The translations under genes were made by a program, and so were the position numbers. A model generated the notes under the pieces. That model saw only the letters and a list, made by a program, of their open reading frames with translations, did no database searches and was not told the origin of the DNA. A DNA stretch of 32,201 nt from Sphingomonas sp. dw_22. Its GTDB lineage: Bacteria > Pseudomonadota > Alphaproteobacteria > Sphingomonadales > Sphingomonadaceae. Below, in pieces: positions 1 through 7,786 of this stretch. Each line of letters starts with the position of its first letter. Position 1 is the first letter of the stretch. The stretch lies in contig NZ_JAAVVE010000049.1 of NCBI RefSeq assembly GCF_018449795.1, forward strand, positions 1 through 32,201, given 5' to 3'.

Positions 1-479
1 GCGAGCGGCTGGCGGGCTTCGGCGTGACCGTCACGGGCGTCACCCGATCGGGCGCAGAGGGCACGATCGGCCCCGACGACTGGCGTGCGCGTCTCGGCGA
101 GTTCGACTGGATCGTCCTCGCCGCTCCCGCCACGCACGAAAGCCGGGCGATGATCGGCGAAGCGGAGCTGCGCGCGATCAAGCCTTCCGCCTGGATCGTC
201 AATGTCGGCCGCGGCGAGCTGATCGACCAAGACGCACTGATCGAGGCGGCCAACGAGCGCCGCATCGCCGGCGCCTTTCTCGACACGGTGACGCCCGAGC
301 CGCTTCCGGCCGATCACCCGCTGCGCACCACGCCCAACATCATCCTGTCGATGCACCTGTCGGGGCGCAGCCAGACCCGGATGTTCACGCGCGCGACGGC
401 GCTGTTCATCGAGAATCTGCACGCCTTCCTGGAAGGGCGACCGCTCAGGAACGAAGTCGATCTCGCCGCCGGCTATTGA
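1..479 (+). CDS. D-isomer-specific 2-hydroxyacid dehydrogenase, C-terminal part (5' end outside the window)
   Basis: The reading frame is open from the first bases (ERLAGFGV from base 3), so only the C-terminal part of the protein is present. The family reduces 2-oxoacids such as glyoxylate or hydroxypyruvate with NAD(P)H in the cytoplasm. Seen here: the end of the Rossmann fold, then AWIVNVGRGELID, whose Arg is the substrate-binding Arg of the family. TVTPEPLPADHPL holds the usual Glu region, and MHLSGRSQ occupies the place of the catalytic His motif. The pattern is closest to GhrA-like members, but the substrate cannot be read from the sequence. The gene converges on the aminotransferase at 558-1679, with two hairpins in between. 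Confidence 0.88.
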   Translation, partial: ERLAGFGVTVTGVTRSGAEGTIGPDDWRARLGEFDWIVLAAPATHESRAMIGEAELRAIKPSAWIVNVGRGELIDQDALIEAANERRIAGAFLDTVTPEPLPADHPLRTTPNIILSMHLSGRSQTRMFTRATALFIENLHAFLEGRPLRNEVDLAAGY

Positions 480-492
480 TGCCCAGTTTTAT

Positions 493-528
493 GGTCCGGG
501 ATCGTCGTCCCCACAACGACCCCGGACC
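493..528. terminator. Hairpin between convergent genes, possible bidirectional terminator or dispersed repeat
   Basis: GGTCCGGG (493-500) pairs perfectly with CCCGGACC (521-528). A second inner stem, GTCGT (504-508) with ACGAC (516-520), closes a 7-nt loop. It lies between the stop codons of two converging genes. There is no T tract on the exit side of either strand, so factor-independent termination is unproven. Confidence 0.5.
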
Positions 529-531
529 AAG

Positions 532-549
532 GACGGAGGCAAGTCCGTC
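532..549. terminator. Second short hairpin in the same convergent gap
   Basis: GACGGA (532-537) and TCCGTC (544-549) form a 6-bp stem with a 6-nt loop. It is only 3 bases from the larger hairpin and 8 bases past the aminotransferase stop on the minus strand. Tandem hairpins fit a transcription end for the minus-strand operon. Confidence 0.35.
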
Positions 550-557
550 TTCCCGCT

Positions 558-1679
558 TCAGGCGCCGACCGCTGCCGGCAGCGCCGCGGCGTACCGCTGG
601 ACATCCTCGATCTTGCCGGTCGAGACCCGCGACCACTGCGTCCATTTGCCATAGGCGCCGCGGATCTGGATGCCCTTGGCCGCCATAGCCTTCTGCACCG
701 CATTGGCGTCGGGCACCTTGACGTAGAGGAAGTTCGCCTGGCTCGGCAGCGCCTCCAGCCCGGCCTTCTTCACGGCATCGAGCAATATGCCCTTCGCCTC
801 CAGGATCCTGCCCTTCGAATAGCCGGTGAAGCTGGTATCGTTGTACGAAGCGATCGCCGCGGCCAGCCCGGCGGTGTTGCCGCCGAAGCTCATCGAATAG
901 CCCTGGATCTTCTTGATCGTCTCGGGCCGGCCGATCGCATAGCCGACGCGCAGCCCCGCCATGCCGTAGATCTTGGAGAAGGTGCGGCAGACGACCAGGT
1001 CATGCCCTTCCTTCACCAGCTCCGTGACCGAGCTGTAATCGGGCCGATCGGTCAGCTCCATATAGGCTTCGTCGACCAGCACGGTCGCCTTGGGGCTCAC
1101 CGCGCGGACGAAGGCGCGCATCTTGTCGCCGTCGAGCACGCGGCCGGTGGGATTGTTGGGGTTGCAGATATGGACGAGCCCCACATCGGGGCCGACCGCC
1201 GCCGCCATGGCGTCGAGATCGACGTCGAGATCGGGCGTGAGCGCCACGCGCTTGAGCGTCGCGCCCTTGGCCGCGGCATAGAGCGCCGTGGTGTCCCAGA
1301 AGAGCTCGGGGCACAGGATCGAGCCCTTGCTCGTGAAGGCGAGGCCGGCCGCGCTCAATATCTCGGTCGATCCGCCGCCGATCGCGACATGATCGGGCGT
1401 GACGCCGAAGCGCTCGGCGATCATCGCGGTCAGCCGCCTGGTGCCGACATCGGCGTAATAACATCCCTTGCCCGACCAGCCGGCGATCGCCTGGAGCGCG
1501 CTCGGCGCCGGGCCATAGGGATTCTCGTTGCGCGAGAGCAAAGCCACGCCCGCCGCCGGGCCGAACAGCGGCGGCTCGCCCTCGGCCGCCGTCGCCGCCA
1601 TCAGCCTGGGCGGGAACGCCGCGCACGCCGCGGTCGCCGCCCCTGCCCCGATCAATCCTCTTCTCGTCAGTCCCACCAT
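558..1679 (-). CDS. Tat-signal PLP-dependent aminotransferase, HisC-like (fold type I)
   Basis: This 373-aa protein belongs to the histidinol-phosphate aminotransferase-like class I/II aminotransferases. PLP motifs visible: NENPYGP near residue 51, GGGSTE (101-106), NPNNPTG (173-179), DEAY (203-206), FSKIYGMAGLR with the Schiff-base lysine at K236, and ANFLYV near the C-terminus. Unusually, the N-terminus has a twin-arginine signal (LTRRGLIGAGAATAACAA, R6-R7) ending near AMA-type residues, which predicts folded export to the periplasm. A histidine-biosynthesis role is therefore unlikely, and the substrate is unknown. GGGAG lies 8 nt before the ATG. The gene is 24 nt downstream of the TauE gene, so the two probably form an operon. 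Confidence 0.9.
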   Translation of the reverse strand: MVGLTRRGLIGAGAATAACAAFPPRLMAATAAEGEPPLFGPAAGVALLSRNENPYGPAPSALQAIAGWSGKGCYYADVGTRRLTAMIAERFGVTPDHVAIGGGSTEILSAAGLAFTSKGSILCPELFWDTTALYAAAKGATLKRVALTPDLDVDLDAMAAAVGPDVGLVHICNPNNPTGRVLDGDKMRAFVRAVSPKATVLVDEAYMELTDRPDYSSVTELVKEGHDLVVCRTFSKIYGMAGLRVGYAIGRPETIKKIQGYSMSFGGNTAGLAAAIASYNDTSFTGYSKGRILEAKGILLDAVKKAGLEALPSQANFLYVKVPDANAVQKAMAAKGIQIRGAYGKWTQWSRVSTGKIEDVQRYAAALPAAVGA

Positions 1680-1703
1680 CGCCTGTCTCCCTGTACTTCT
1701 ATT

Positions 1704-2624
1704 TCAGCCATGCAGTCCGTTGCGGATCATCAGGATCCCGATCGCCACCAGATAGATTCCGAAGACGCGCTTCAGCAGCGCCGGACTGAGCGCATGCGCC
1801 GCCGCCACGCCCCAGGGCGCCGAGATCATGCTGGTCGACGTCACCACCAAGGCCGCCGGCACGTTGACATAGCCGAGCGAGCCCCAAGGCAGATCGTGCG
1901 CGCCGAAGCCGATGATCATGAAGCCGATCGCGCTCGGCAGCGCGATGATGACGCCCACGCCCGATGCGGTCGCGATCGCGCGGTGGATCGACTTGCCGCA
2001 CAGGGTCATCACGATGATCGCGATCGTCCCCCCGCCGATCCCGAGCAGCGAGGAGAAGGTGCCGAGCCCGCCCGCGATCCCCATCCGCACCACGCCGTCC
2101 GGCATCTCGTCCGAGACCTGCCGGCCCGAGAGCAGCGGGAACAGGAAATGCACCGCCATCAGCAGCACGCCCGATCCGAAGATGATCGCCAGCCCCGGCC
2201 CCGGCACGCGCGAGGCGAGCAGCACGCCCGCGCCCACGCCGAGCACGATCCACGGCGCCCAGCTCTTCAATATCTCGAAATCCACAGCGCCGCGCCGCGC
2301 ATGGGCATGGACCGATCGCAGCGAGGTCGCGATGATCGTCGCCGCGCTCGTCCCGATCGCGACATGCGCCAGCTCGGCCGGCGCTCCGCCCAGCAAGGGC
2401 AACACCGCGAACAGCGCCGGCACCACGACGAACCCGCCGCCGATCCCGAACAGCCCGCCCGCGAAGCCCGCGACCAATCCCGCCGCCAGCATCGCCGACA
2501 GCGCCTCCGCCCACGCGACCAGGGTCACGAACGCACCACAAAATGAAAAACCCGCACACCAACAACCGGCACGAAACTCTCCCGTAACGAGTTCATGCCT
2601 CTCCAGACGCGCCGCACTTCTCAT
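1704..2624 (-). CDS. TauE/SafE-family membrane transporter (sulfite exporter family)
   Basis: An inner-membrane protein of up to 306 aa with about eight hydrophobic segments. Its duplicated signature is LVAGFAGGLFGIGGGFVVVP near the N-terminus and GLGTFSSLLGIGGGTIAI in the second half, typical of TauE/SafE (COG0730). Members export or import small organo-sulfur or carboxylate anions; the substrate here is unknown. The first about 32 residues (Arg/Cys-rich) are unlike the family. A GTG at 2528, starting VTLVAWAEALSAMLAA, is a plausible alternative start, although neither start has a strong ribosome binding site. The aminotransferase gene follows 24 nt later in the same direction. Confidence 0.85.
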   Translation of the reverse strand: MRSAARLERHELVTGEFRAGCWCAGFSFCGAFVTLVAWAEALSAMLAAGLVAGFAGGLFGIGGGFVVVPALFAVLPLLGGAPAELAHVAIGTSAATIIATSLRSVHAHARRGAVDFEILKSWAPWIVLGVGAGVLLASRVPGPGLAIIFGSGVLLMAVHFLFPLLSGRQVSDEMPDGVVRMGIAGGLGTFSSLLGIGGGTIAIIVMTLCGKSIHRAIATASGVGVIIALPSAIGFMIIGFGAHDLPWGSLGYVNVPAALVVTSTSMISAPWGVAAAHALSPALLKRVFGIYLVAIGILMIRNGLHG

Positions 2625-2857
2625 CCCGTACCCTTTTTTGAGGGCTGTCGAGCGATGGCTGCGCTATGTCGGTTCCTCGGCGCACGGCCGCGCCGCACCC
2701 GGGCCTGCGATTCCCGGGAGTGTCTTTACGCTATGGCCTGCTCAGCCTGCGCACAAGCCCTATGATTTACCCAGCAAGAGGAAAACTATCGCGCCAAATC
2801 GGCCGAGCGCGCAGATTGCGCTTGCGCGAGATTACCCAATTCGAATAAACGCGCCGC
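2625..2857. other. 233-bp divergent gap between the TauE gene and DAHP synthase
   Basis: It holds the promoters for both directions. A possible plus-strand promoter has TTGCGC at 2823 region and AATAAA near 2845, but this is weak and very close to the ATG at 2858. CGCGCA (2808-2813) and TGCGCG (2823-2828) form an inverted repeat with 9 bases between. No convincing gene is present. Confidence 0.4.
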
Positions 2858-4450
2858 ATGACGACTCTAGCCGGTACCAAGATCCGCCGCTTCCGCGAGG
2901 AACGCTCCCTTACCCGCGCCGCCTTCGGCGCCTGGTATGATACGCCCGGATCGACCGTCCAGGGCTGGGAGAAGGACGGCAAGCGCGCCAATGCCAAGGT
3001 GATGAACCAGATCGCCGCCAATGGCATTGCCGATCACGCCGACTGGAACGTCACCGTGCGCGATACGGAGCAGGACATGGGCGCAAACTGGACCCCCGCC
3101 AGCTGGACCAAGGCCGAGGCGCGCCAGCTTCCCACCTATCCGGACAAGGCCGCGCTCGACGCCGCCACGACCACGCTCAGCAACTTCCCCCCGCTGGTCT
3201 TCGCCGGCGAGGCGCGCGAGCTGACGTCGGAGCTGGCCAAGGTCTCGCGCGGCGAGGCGTTCCTGCTCCAGGGCGGCGACTGCGCCGAGAGCTTCGCCGA
3301 ATTCCACCCCAACAATATCCGCGACACGTTCCGCGTGCTGCTCCAGATGGCGGTGGTGCTCACCTTCGCCTCGAAGCTGCCGACGGTGAAGCTCGGCCGC
3401 ATGGCCGGCCAGTTCGCCAAGCCGCGCTCGGCCGATACCGAGGTGGTGAACGGCGTCGAGCTGCCCAGCTATCGCGGCGACAATGTCAACGACATCGCCT
3501 TCACCCCCGAGGGCCGCACACCCGATCCCCAGCGGATGATCCAGGGCTATTCGCAGTCGGCGGCGACGCTCAACCTGCTGCGCGCCTTCGCGCAGGGCGG
3601 CTATGCGAACCTGCATCAGGTCCATCGCTGGACGCACGACTTCATGGGCCGCAGCCCCTGGGCGAAGCGCTATGCCGATGTCGCCAACCGGATCGGCGAG
3701 GCGCTCGACTTCATGGCCGCCTGCGGCATCGACGCCGACAGCGTGCCGCAATTGAAGGCGACCCAGTTCTACACCAGCCATGAGGCGCTGCTGCTGCCCT
3801 ATGAGCAGGCGCTCACCCGGCAGGACAGCCTGACCGGCGACTGGTACGACACGAGCGCCCACATGCTCTGGATCGGCGACCGCACCCGCTTCGATGGCTC
3901 CGCGCATGTCGAGTTCCTGCGCGGCATCGGCAATCCGATCGGCATGAAGTGCGGCCCCAGCCTGGAGCCCGACGCGCTGCTGCGCCTGCTCGACACGCTT
4001 AATCCGGGGCGCATCCCCGGCCGCATGACGCTCATCACCCGCTATGGGCACGACAAGATCGAGAAGGGCCTGCCGCCGCTCGTCCGTGCCGTGAAGCGCG
4101 AGGGGCATCCGGTGGTGTGGAGCTGCGATCCGATGCACGGCAACGTCGTCAAGGCCGCCAACGGCTACAAGACGCGGCCGTTCGAGCGCATCCTGGCCGA
4201 GGTCCGCGGCTTCTTCGCGGTGCATCGCGCCGAGGGCACGTTCGCGGGCGGCATCCATGCCGAGATGACCGGGCAGAACGTCACCGAATGTACCGGCGGC
4301 GCGGTCGACGTCACCGAGCAGTCGCTGGCCGATCGCTACCACACGCATTGCGACCCGCGTCTCAATGCGGGACAGAGCCTGGAGCTGGCATTCCTGCTCG
4401 CGGAAATGCTGAATGCGGAAATGGCGGAGCGGCGGCGGGCGGCGGCATAG
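2858..4450 (+). CDS. aroG: Class II DAHP synthase (3-deoxy-7-phosphoheptulonate synthase) with N-terminal HTH-like extension
   Basis: The enzyme condenses phosphoenolpyruvate and erythrose 4-phosphate, the first step of the shikimate pathway. The class II core starts at MGANWTPASW (M74). It contains LLQGGDCAESF, GYSQSAATLNLLRAF, WIGDRTRFDGSAHVEF, GMKCGPS, CDPMHGN and GGIHAEMTGQNVTEC. From M74 it is 457 aa, the usual family length. Residues 1-73 are extra and resemble a small XRE-type helix-turn-helix (IRRFREERSLTRAAFGAW, then STVQGWEKDGKRA). They run in frame with no stop. The first ATG has no clear Shine-Dalgarno, whereas GGAG at 3067-3070 sits 6 nt before the M74 ATG (3077). Both a full 530-aa fusion and a 457-aa product are therefore possible. 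Confidence 0.93.
   Translation: MTTLAGTKIRRFREERSLTRAAFGAWYDTPGSTVQGWEKDGKRANAKVMNQIAANGIADHADWNVTVRDTEQDMGANWTPASWTKAEARQLPTYPDKAALDAATTTLSNFPPLVFAGEARELTSELAKVSRGEAFLLQGGDCAESFAEFHPNNIRDTFRVLLQMAVVLTFASKLPTVKLGRMAGQFAKPRSADTEVVNGVELPSYRGDNVNDIAFTPEGRTPDPQRMIQGYSQSAATLNLLRAFAQGGYANLHQVHRWTHDFMGRSPWAKRYADVANRIGEALDFMAACGIDADSVPQLKATQFYTSHEALLLPYEQALTRQDSLTGDWYDTSAHMLWIGDRTRFDGSAHVEFLRGIGNPIGMKCGPSLEPDALLRLLDTLNPGRIPGRMTLITRYGHDKIEKGLPPLVRAVKREGHPVVWSCDPMHGNVVKAANGYKTRPFERILAEVRGFFAVHRAEGTFAGGIHAEMTGQNVTECTGGAVDVTEQSLADRYHTHCDPRLNAGQSLELAFLLAEMLNAEMAERRRAAA
3077..3079 (+). promoter_or_regulatory. Candidate internal start codon of DAHP synthase with GGAG Shine-Dalgarno
   Basis: The ATG at 3077 is preceded by GGAG (3067-3070) with a 6-nt spacer. 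It encodes the N-terminus that class II DAHP synthases normally have. It could be the only start used, or a second start giving a short isoform next to the HTH-fused one. Confidence 0.5.
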
Positions 4451-4460
4451 CCGCGCGCGC

Positions 4461-4483
4461 CGCCCTCCTCCGCGCGGAGGGCG
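4461..4483 (+). terminator. GC-rich hairpin after DAHP synthase
   Basis: CGCCCTCC (4461-4468) and GGAGGGCG (4476-4483) form a perfect 8-bp stem with a 7-nt loop, 10 bases past the stop codon. No T run follows, so this is a candidate terminator only. Confidence 0.45.
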
Positions 4484-4540
4484 CTCCGACCCAGTAGATC
4501 CACGTAGCTGCCTGGATATTTACTTACATCCAGAATTGAT

Positions 4541-4568
4541 CGATTGCTGCGCACACAAGCAGCAATCG
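4541..4568 (+). promoter_or_regulatory. Perfect 10-bp inverted repeat just upstream of the histidine kinase start
   Basis: CGATTGCTGC (4541-4550) and GCAGCAATCG (4559-4568) are perfect reverse complements separated by GCACACAA. The repeat ends 10 nt before the GTG start at 4579. It could be an operator, or an mRNA hairpin that covers the ribosome entry region. No downstream T tract, so a terminator is less likely. Confidence 0.55.
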
Positions 4569-4578
4569 GGTTACTCGC

Positions 4579-7347
4579 GTGCAGGCTCTCGATATCCGCC
4601 GTGCGTTCGATGCTGTGCGCCCGGCAATTCCGCTATTCCTGGGTACCATGGTCGGCAGCGCCGTCTGGTTGCTGTGGCTGCGCGTCACCGGCACCAATCC
4701 CCCGCTCGGCATTCCGATCGGCCTCGTGGTGGGCGGACTGCTCTTCAGCGGGCCGAAATTCTGGCCGGCGGCGATATTGGGCATATTCGCGGGCTTCTGG
4801 CTGATCGAGCCGTCGCGGCCGTTCCTGCTCCAGCTCATCCCGTCGATCGCGATCCCCGCCGGCGGCGTGGTCACGGTCATGCTCATCCGCCGGCTCGGCG
4901 TGCGCCCCGCCGAGATACTCGAGCCCAGATCGCTGCTCTGGGTCTTCGCCGCCGCGGTTGCCGGTTCGGCCGTCACCTCCGCGCTCGGGACGGCGGGCGC
5001 GCTGGCGATGGAGCAGACGCATGCGCCGCTGACGGAGTTCGCGGGGCGCTTCGCCCGGCAGGGGCTGGGCATGATCCTGGTCGCGCCGCTCGTCCTCGTC
5101 TGGGGCACGCCTCCGCGCGATCGCTGGTCGACGCGGAAATGGGCGGGCTTTGCCGGGACGATGGCGCTCTGCGCGGTGGCGAGCGCCGCCATCTTCCTCA
5201 CGTACAAATATATCCCGATCGCCTGGGCGATATTCCCGCCCCTGGTCCTTGCCGCGCTCGGCTGGCACCTGCGCGGAATCACGACGGCGATGGCGATCAG
5301 CTCCGTCGCCATATTATGGGGCACCGGCCTGGGCCTGGGGCCGTTCACGATCGAGAGTCCCGAGTTCCGCTCCAGCTTCGCGCAGATGTTCGTCGCGGTC
5401 ACCTGGGTAATGATGCTGCTGCTCGCGACCTATGCCGACGAGCGACGCGCCGAAGACAAGCTGCGCCTGGCCGATGCCCGGCTCCAGGCTTCGCGGGCCA
5501 ACCTGACCAACATGGTCCGCAACGCCGCGTCTCCTGTCGCCATCGTCGATCGCGACATGCGCTATATCGCGACGTCACGGCGCTTCCTGACCGCCTATCG
5601 CCTGCCCGAGGATATGCAGATCGAAGGGAAATCGCATTACGATGTCTTCCCCCATATCCGGGCGCGGCAGGATATCCACCAGAGGGTGCTGGCCGGCGAG
5701 GAGCTGTCCGGCACCAACGAGAAGTTCGTCAATGCCGACGGCACGACGGAATATATAAGCTGGAACCACCGGCCCTGGTATGACGAGGACAGCCGGATCG
5801 TCGGCATCATCATGACGAGCGAGGTGGTGACAGCCGAGATCCAGGCGCGCCAGCAGCTCGAACGAGCCGAGCAGCGTTATCGCGCGGTATTCGAGCAGGC
5901 GGGCGTGGGCGTCGGGCTGCTCTCGCTCGACGGCGTCTATTTCGACGTCAACGACCGCTCCTGCGAACTGACCGGCTATGCGCGCGAGGAAGTCGTCGGC
6001 CATGGTTTCGAGCTGATCTGCGATCCGCCCGATTGGGGGGAGACGGCTGCGGCGATCGCCGCGCTGGCCCGCGACGAGATCGCCTTCTATTCCGCGGACC
6101 GCGTGATCCGCACCAAGAGCGGCGAACTGCGCCCTGTCCATGCCACAGCGAACCTGGTGCGCAAGGTCGACGGCACGCCGGACCATATCATTTCGGTGCT
6201 CCAGGACATTTCGGAACGGGTCGAGGCGCAGCGGGCGCTTTCCGAGAGCGAGAAGCGGCTGCGCCTCGCGCAGGAGGCGGCCGGCGTGGGCGTGTGGGAG
6301 ATCGACCTGAAGAATGGCGGGTCGCGCCATTCGCCCCAGAGCGCGCGACTGTTCGGATTGCCCTGGCGGAACGGCCCCTATCGCATGGCCGATTTCGAGA
6401 ACCGGCTCGGCGAGGAACAGGTCGCGCAGCTACGCAAGGCGATCGACGAGGCATCGCGCACGCACGGGCTGCTGGATATGACGCTGATGCTGCATTTCCC
6501 CGACGACGAGCCGCGCTGGGTGAACCTGCAGGGCCGATATGACCGGCATGACGGTCATCCGCGCCTGCTGGGGCTGGCGATCGACATCACCCATGACGTC
6601 GAAGCGGAGGCGCAGCTGCGCGAGGCGCACGACAAGCTGCTGCGCGTCGCCCGGCTGAGCGCGATGGGGGCCATGGCCTCGACGCTGGCGCATGAGCTGA
6701 ACCAGCCGCTTTCGGCAATCACCAACTTCGTCGAGGCATCGCGCTATCGGATGCGGCAGGAGAGCGAGCCCGATCCGGTCGTGCTCGACGCGCTGGAGCA
6801 GGCGCGCGGACAGGCGCTCCGGGCCGGCGAGATCATCCGCAAGATCCGCGCCTTCACCGTGTCCGGCGAAATCGCCTCCGAACGGGTCGATATGGGCGAC
6901 GTCGTCCGCACCGCTAGCAATTCGGTTCGCCAGCTCCGGCTCGCCGCCGGTGTCCTCATCCAGTGCGACATCGATCCCAGGGCCGTGCGGCTCATCGGGG
7001 ATGCGCTCCAGCTCGAGCAGGTGGTCGCCAATCTGACGCGCAACGCCGCCGAGGCGACCCAGGGCTGCACGCACCGCAAGGTCACCGTGACGACACGCAT
7101 GCGGCAACAGGACATGCTGGTCCGGATCGAGGATACCGGGCGGGGGATCAGCGAAGAGCTGATCGAGAACCTCTTCGAGCCGTTCCGCACCAGCAAGGAA
7201 ACCGGCACCGGCCTGGGCCTTCCGATCTGCCGCACGATCGTCGAGGCGCATGGCGGGCGCCTCTGGGCCGCGAACAGGGCGGATGGCGGCGCCGAATTCA
7301 GCTTCACCATCCCCCTGCCCGAGGATGCGGAGCGGCCGGGAGCCTGA
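4579..7347 (+). CDS. MASE1-PAS-PAS-PAS sensor histidine kinase
   Basis: A 922-aa membrane-bound sensor kinase. Residues about 1-290 form a multi-spanning MASE1-type sensor domain (for example IPIGLVVGGLLFSGPKFWPA). Three PAS-like domains follow at about 310-425, 430-548 and 557-680. The HisKA domain has LAHELNQPLSAITN with the phospho-acceptor H705. The ATPase domain shows the N box NLTRNAAEA (about 818), DTGRG (about 852) and GTGLGLPI (about 876). The HELNQPL form is typical of FixL/DctB-like kinases. No receiver or response regulator gene lies nearby, so its partner is elsewhere. The start is GTG with only a weak ribosome binding site, immediately after a strong inverted repeat. The signal sensed cannot be told; the PAS domains show no obvious heme motif. 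Confidence 0.93.
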   Translation: MQALDIRRAFDAVRPAIPLFLGTMVGSAVWLLWLRVTGTNPPLGIPIGLVVGGLLFSGPKFWPAAILGIFAGFWLIEPSRPFLLQLIPSIAIPAGGVVTVMLIRRLGVRPAEILEPRSLLWVFAAAVAGSAVTSALGTAGALAMEQTHAPLTEFAGRFARQGLGMILVAPLVLVWGTPPRDRWSTRKWAGFAGTMALCAVASAAIFLTYKYIPIAWAIFPPLVLAALGWHLRGITTAMAISSVAILWGTGLGLGPFTIESPEFRSSFAQMFVAVTWVMMLLLATYADERRAEDKLRLADARLQASRANLTNMVRNAASPVAIVDRDMRYIATSRRFLTAYRLPEDMQIEGKSHYDVFPHIRARQDIHQRVLAGEELSGTNEKFVNADGTTEYISWNHRPWYDEDSRIVGIIMTSEVVTAEIQARQQLERAEQRYRAVFEQAGVGVGLLSLDGVYFDVNDRSCELTGYAREEVVGHGFELICDPPDWGETAAAIAALARDEIAFYSADRVIRTKSGELRPVHATANLVRKVDGTPDHIISVLQDISERVEAQRALSESEKRLRLAQEAAGVGVWEIDLKNGGSRHSPQSARLFGLPWRNGPYRMADFENRLGEEQVAQLRKAIDEASRTHGLLDMTLMLHFPDDEPRWVNLQGRYDRHDGHPRLLGLAIDITHDVEAEAQLREAHDKLLRVARLSAMGAMASTLAHELNQPLSAITNFVEASRYRMRQESEPDPVVLDALEQARGQALRAGEIIRKIRAFTVSGEIASERVDMGDVVRTASNSVRQLRLAAGVLIQCDIDPRAVRLIGDALQLEQVVANLTRNAAEATQGCTHRKVTVTTRMRQQDMLVRIEDTGRGISEELIENLFEPFRTSKETGTGLGLPICRTIVEAHGGRLWAANRADGGAEFSFTIPLPEDAERPGA

Positions 7348-7354
7348 CGCCTGA

Positions 7355-7786
7355 TTAGGGATAGAGGTCGATCACTTCCGCGCCTTCGCCCTCGGCGGCG
7401 AGCAGGAGCGTGCGGTGGCAATGTTCGGGGTTGCGCTCGAAGCAGAGCAGCGCGCTGGGCTTCTCGGCCGCGAGTTCGCGCATCTGCGCCGCCTGCACCT
7501 GTGCTTCGGGCAGGCCGAGCTGCACATCGTACACCGCCTCCAATGTCGCGACATCGCCCTTCTTGGCCGCGTCGCGCCCCGCCTTGGGCGTGCCCAGCGC
7601 CTTCAGCCCGACATAGTCGATGCCGGCTTCCTTCAGGCTGGCGGCAAGGATGTTCTTCGAGAAGCCCGGCCGGCGCGACAGCGGCACGGCGCGCACGTCG
7701 ATGATGCGCTCCACACCGGCCTTTTTCAGCGCCGCGATGAATTCGCCCATCGTCGTCGCCTCATATCCGATCGTGAAGATCCTCAC
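7355..7786 (-). CDS. DUF488 family protein
   Basis: A 143-aa cytoplasmic protein of the DUF488 family: starts VRIFTIGYEATT, then IIDVRAVPLSRRPGFSK, and near the end LLCFERNPEHCHR, the Cys/His signature of the family. Its biochemical role is not established. The start is GTG at 7786, overlapping the stop of the upstream YhhN-like gene in the 4-bp sequence GTGA, with GAGG a few bases upstream. This suggests translational coupling. An open frame continues further upstream but lies inside the YhhN gene and has no family similarity. The gene converges on the kinase gene, leaving a 7-nt gap. Confidence 0.88.
   Translation of the reverse strand: MRIFTIGYEATTMGEFIAALKKAGVERIIDVRAVPLSRRPGFSKNILAASLKEAGIDYVGLKALGTPKAGRDAAKKGDVATLEAVYDVQLGLPEAQVQAAQMRELAAEKPSALLCFERNPEHCHRTLLLAAEGEGAEVIDLYP

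Noticed and set aside
1002..2546. 514-codon plus-strand frame across the aminotransferase and TauE genes
   Set aside because: Spans two real minus-strand genes and has shadow-like low-complexity composition.
2666..2848. Small 60-codon frame upstream of DAHP synthase
   Set aside because: No ribosome binding site or recognisable sequence; lies in the promoter gap.
2867..4348. 493-codon minus-strand frame opposite DAHP synthase
   Set aside because: Antisense to a clear enzyme; no family similarity.
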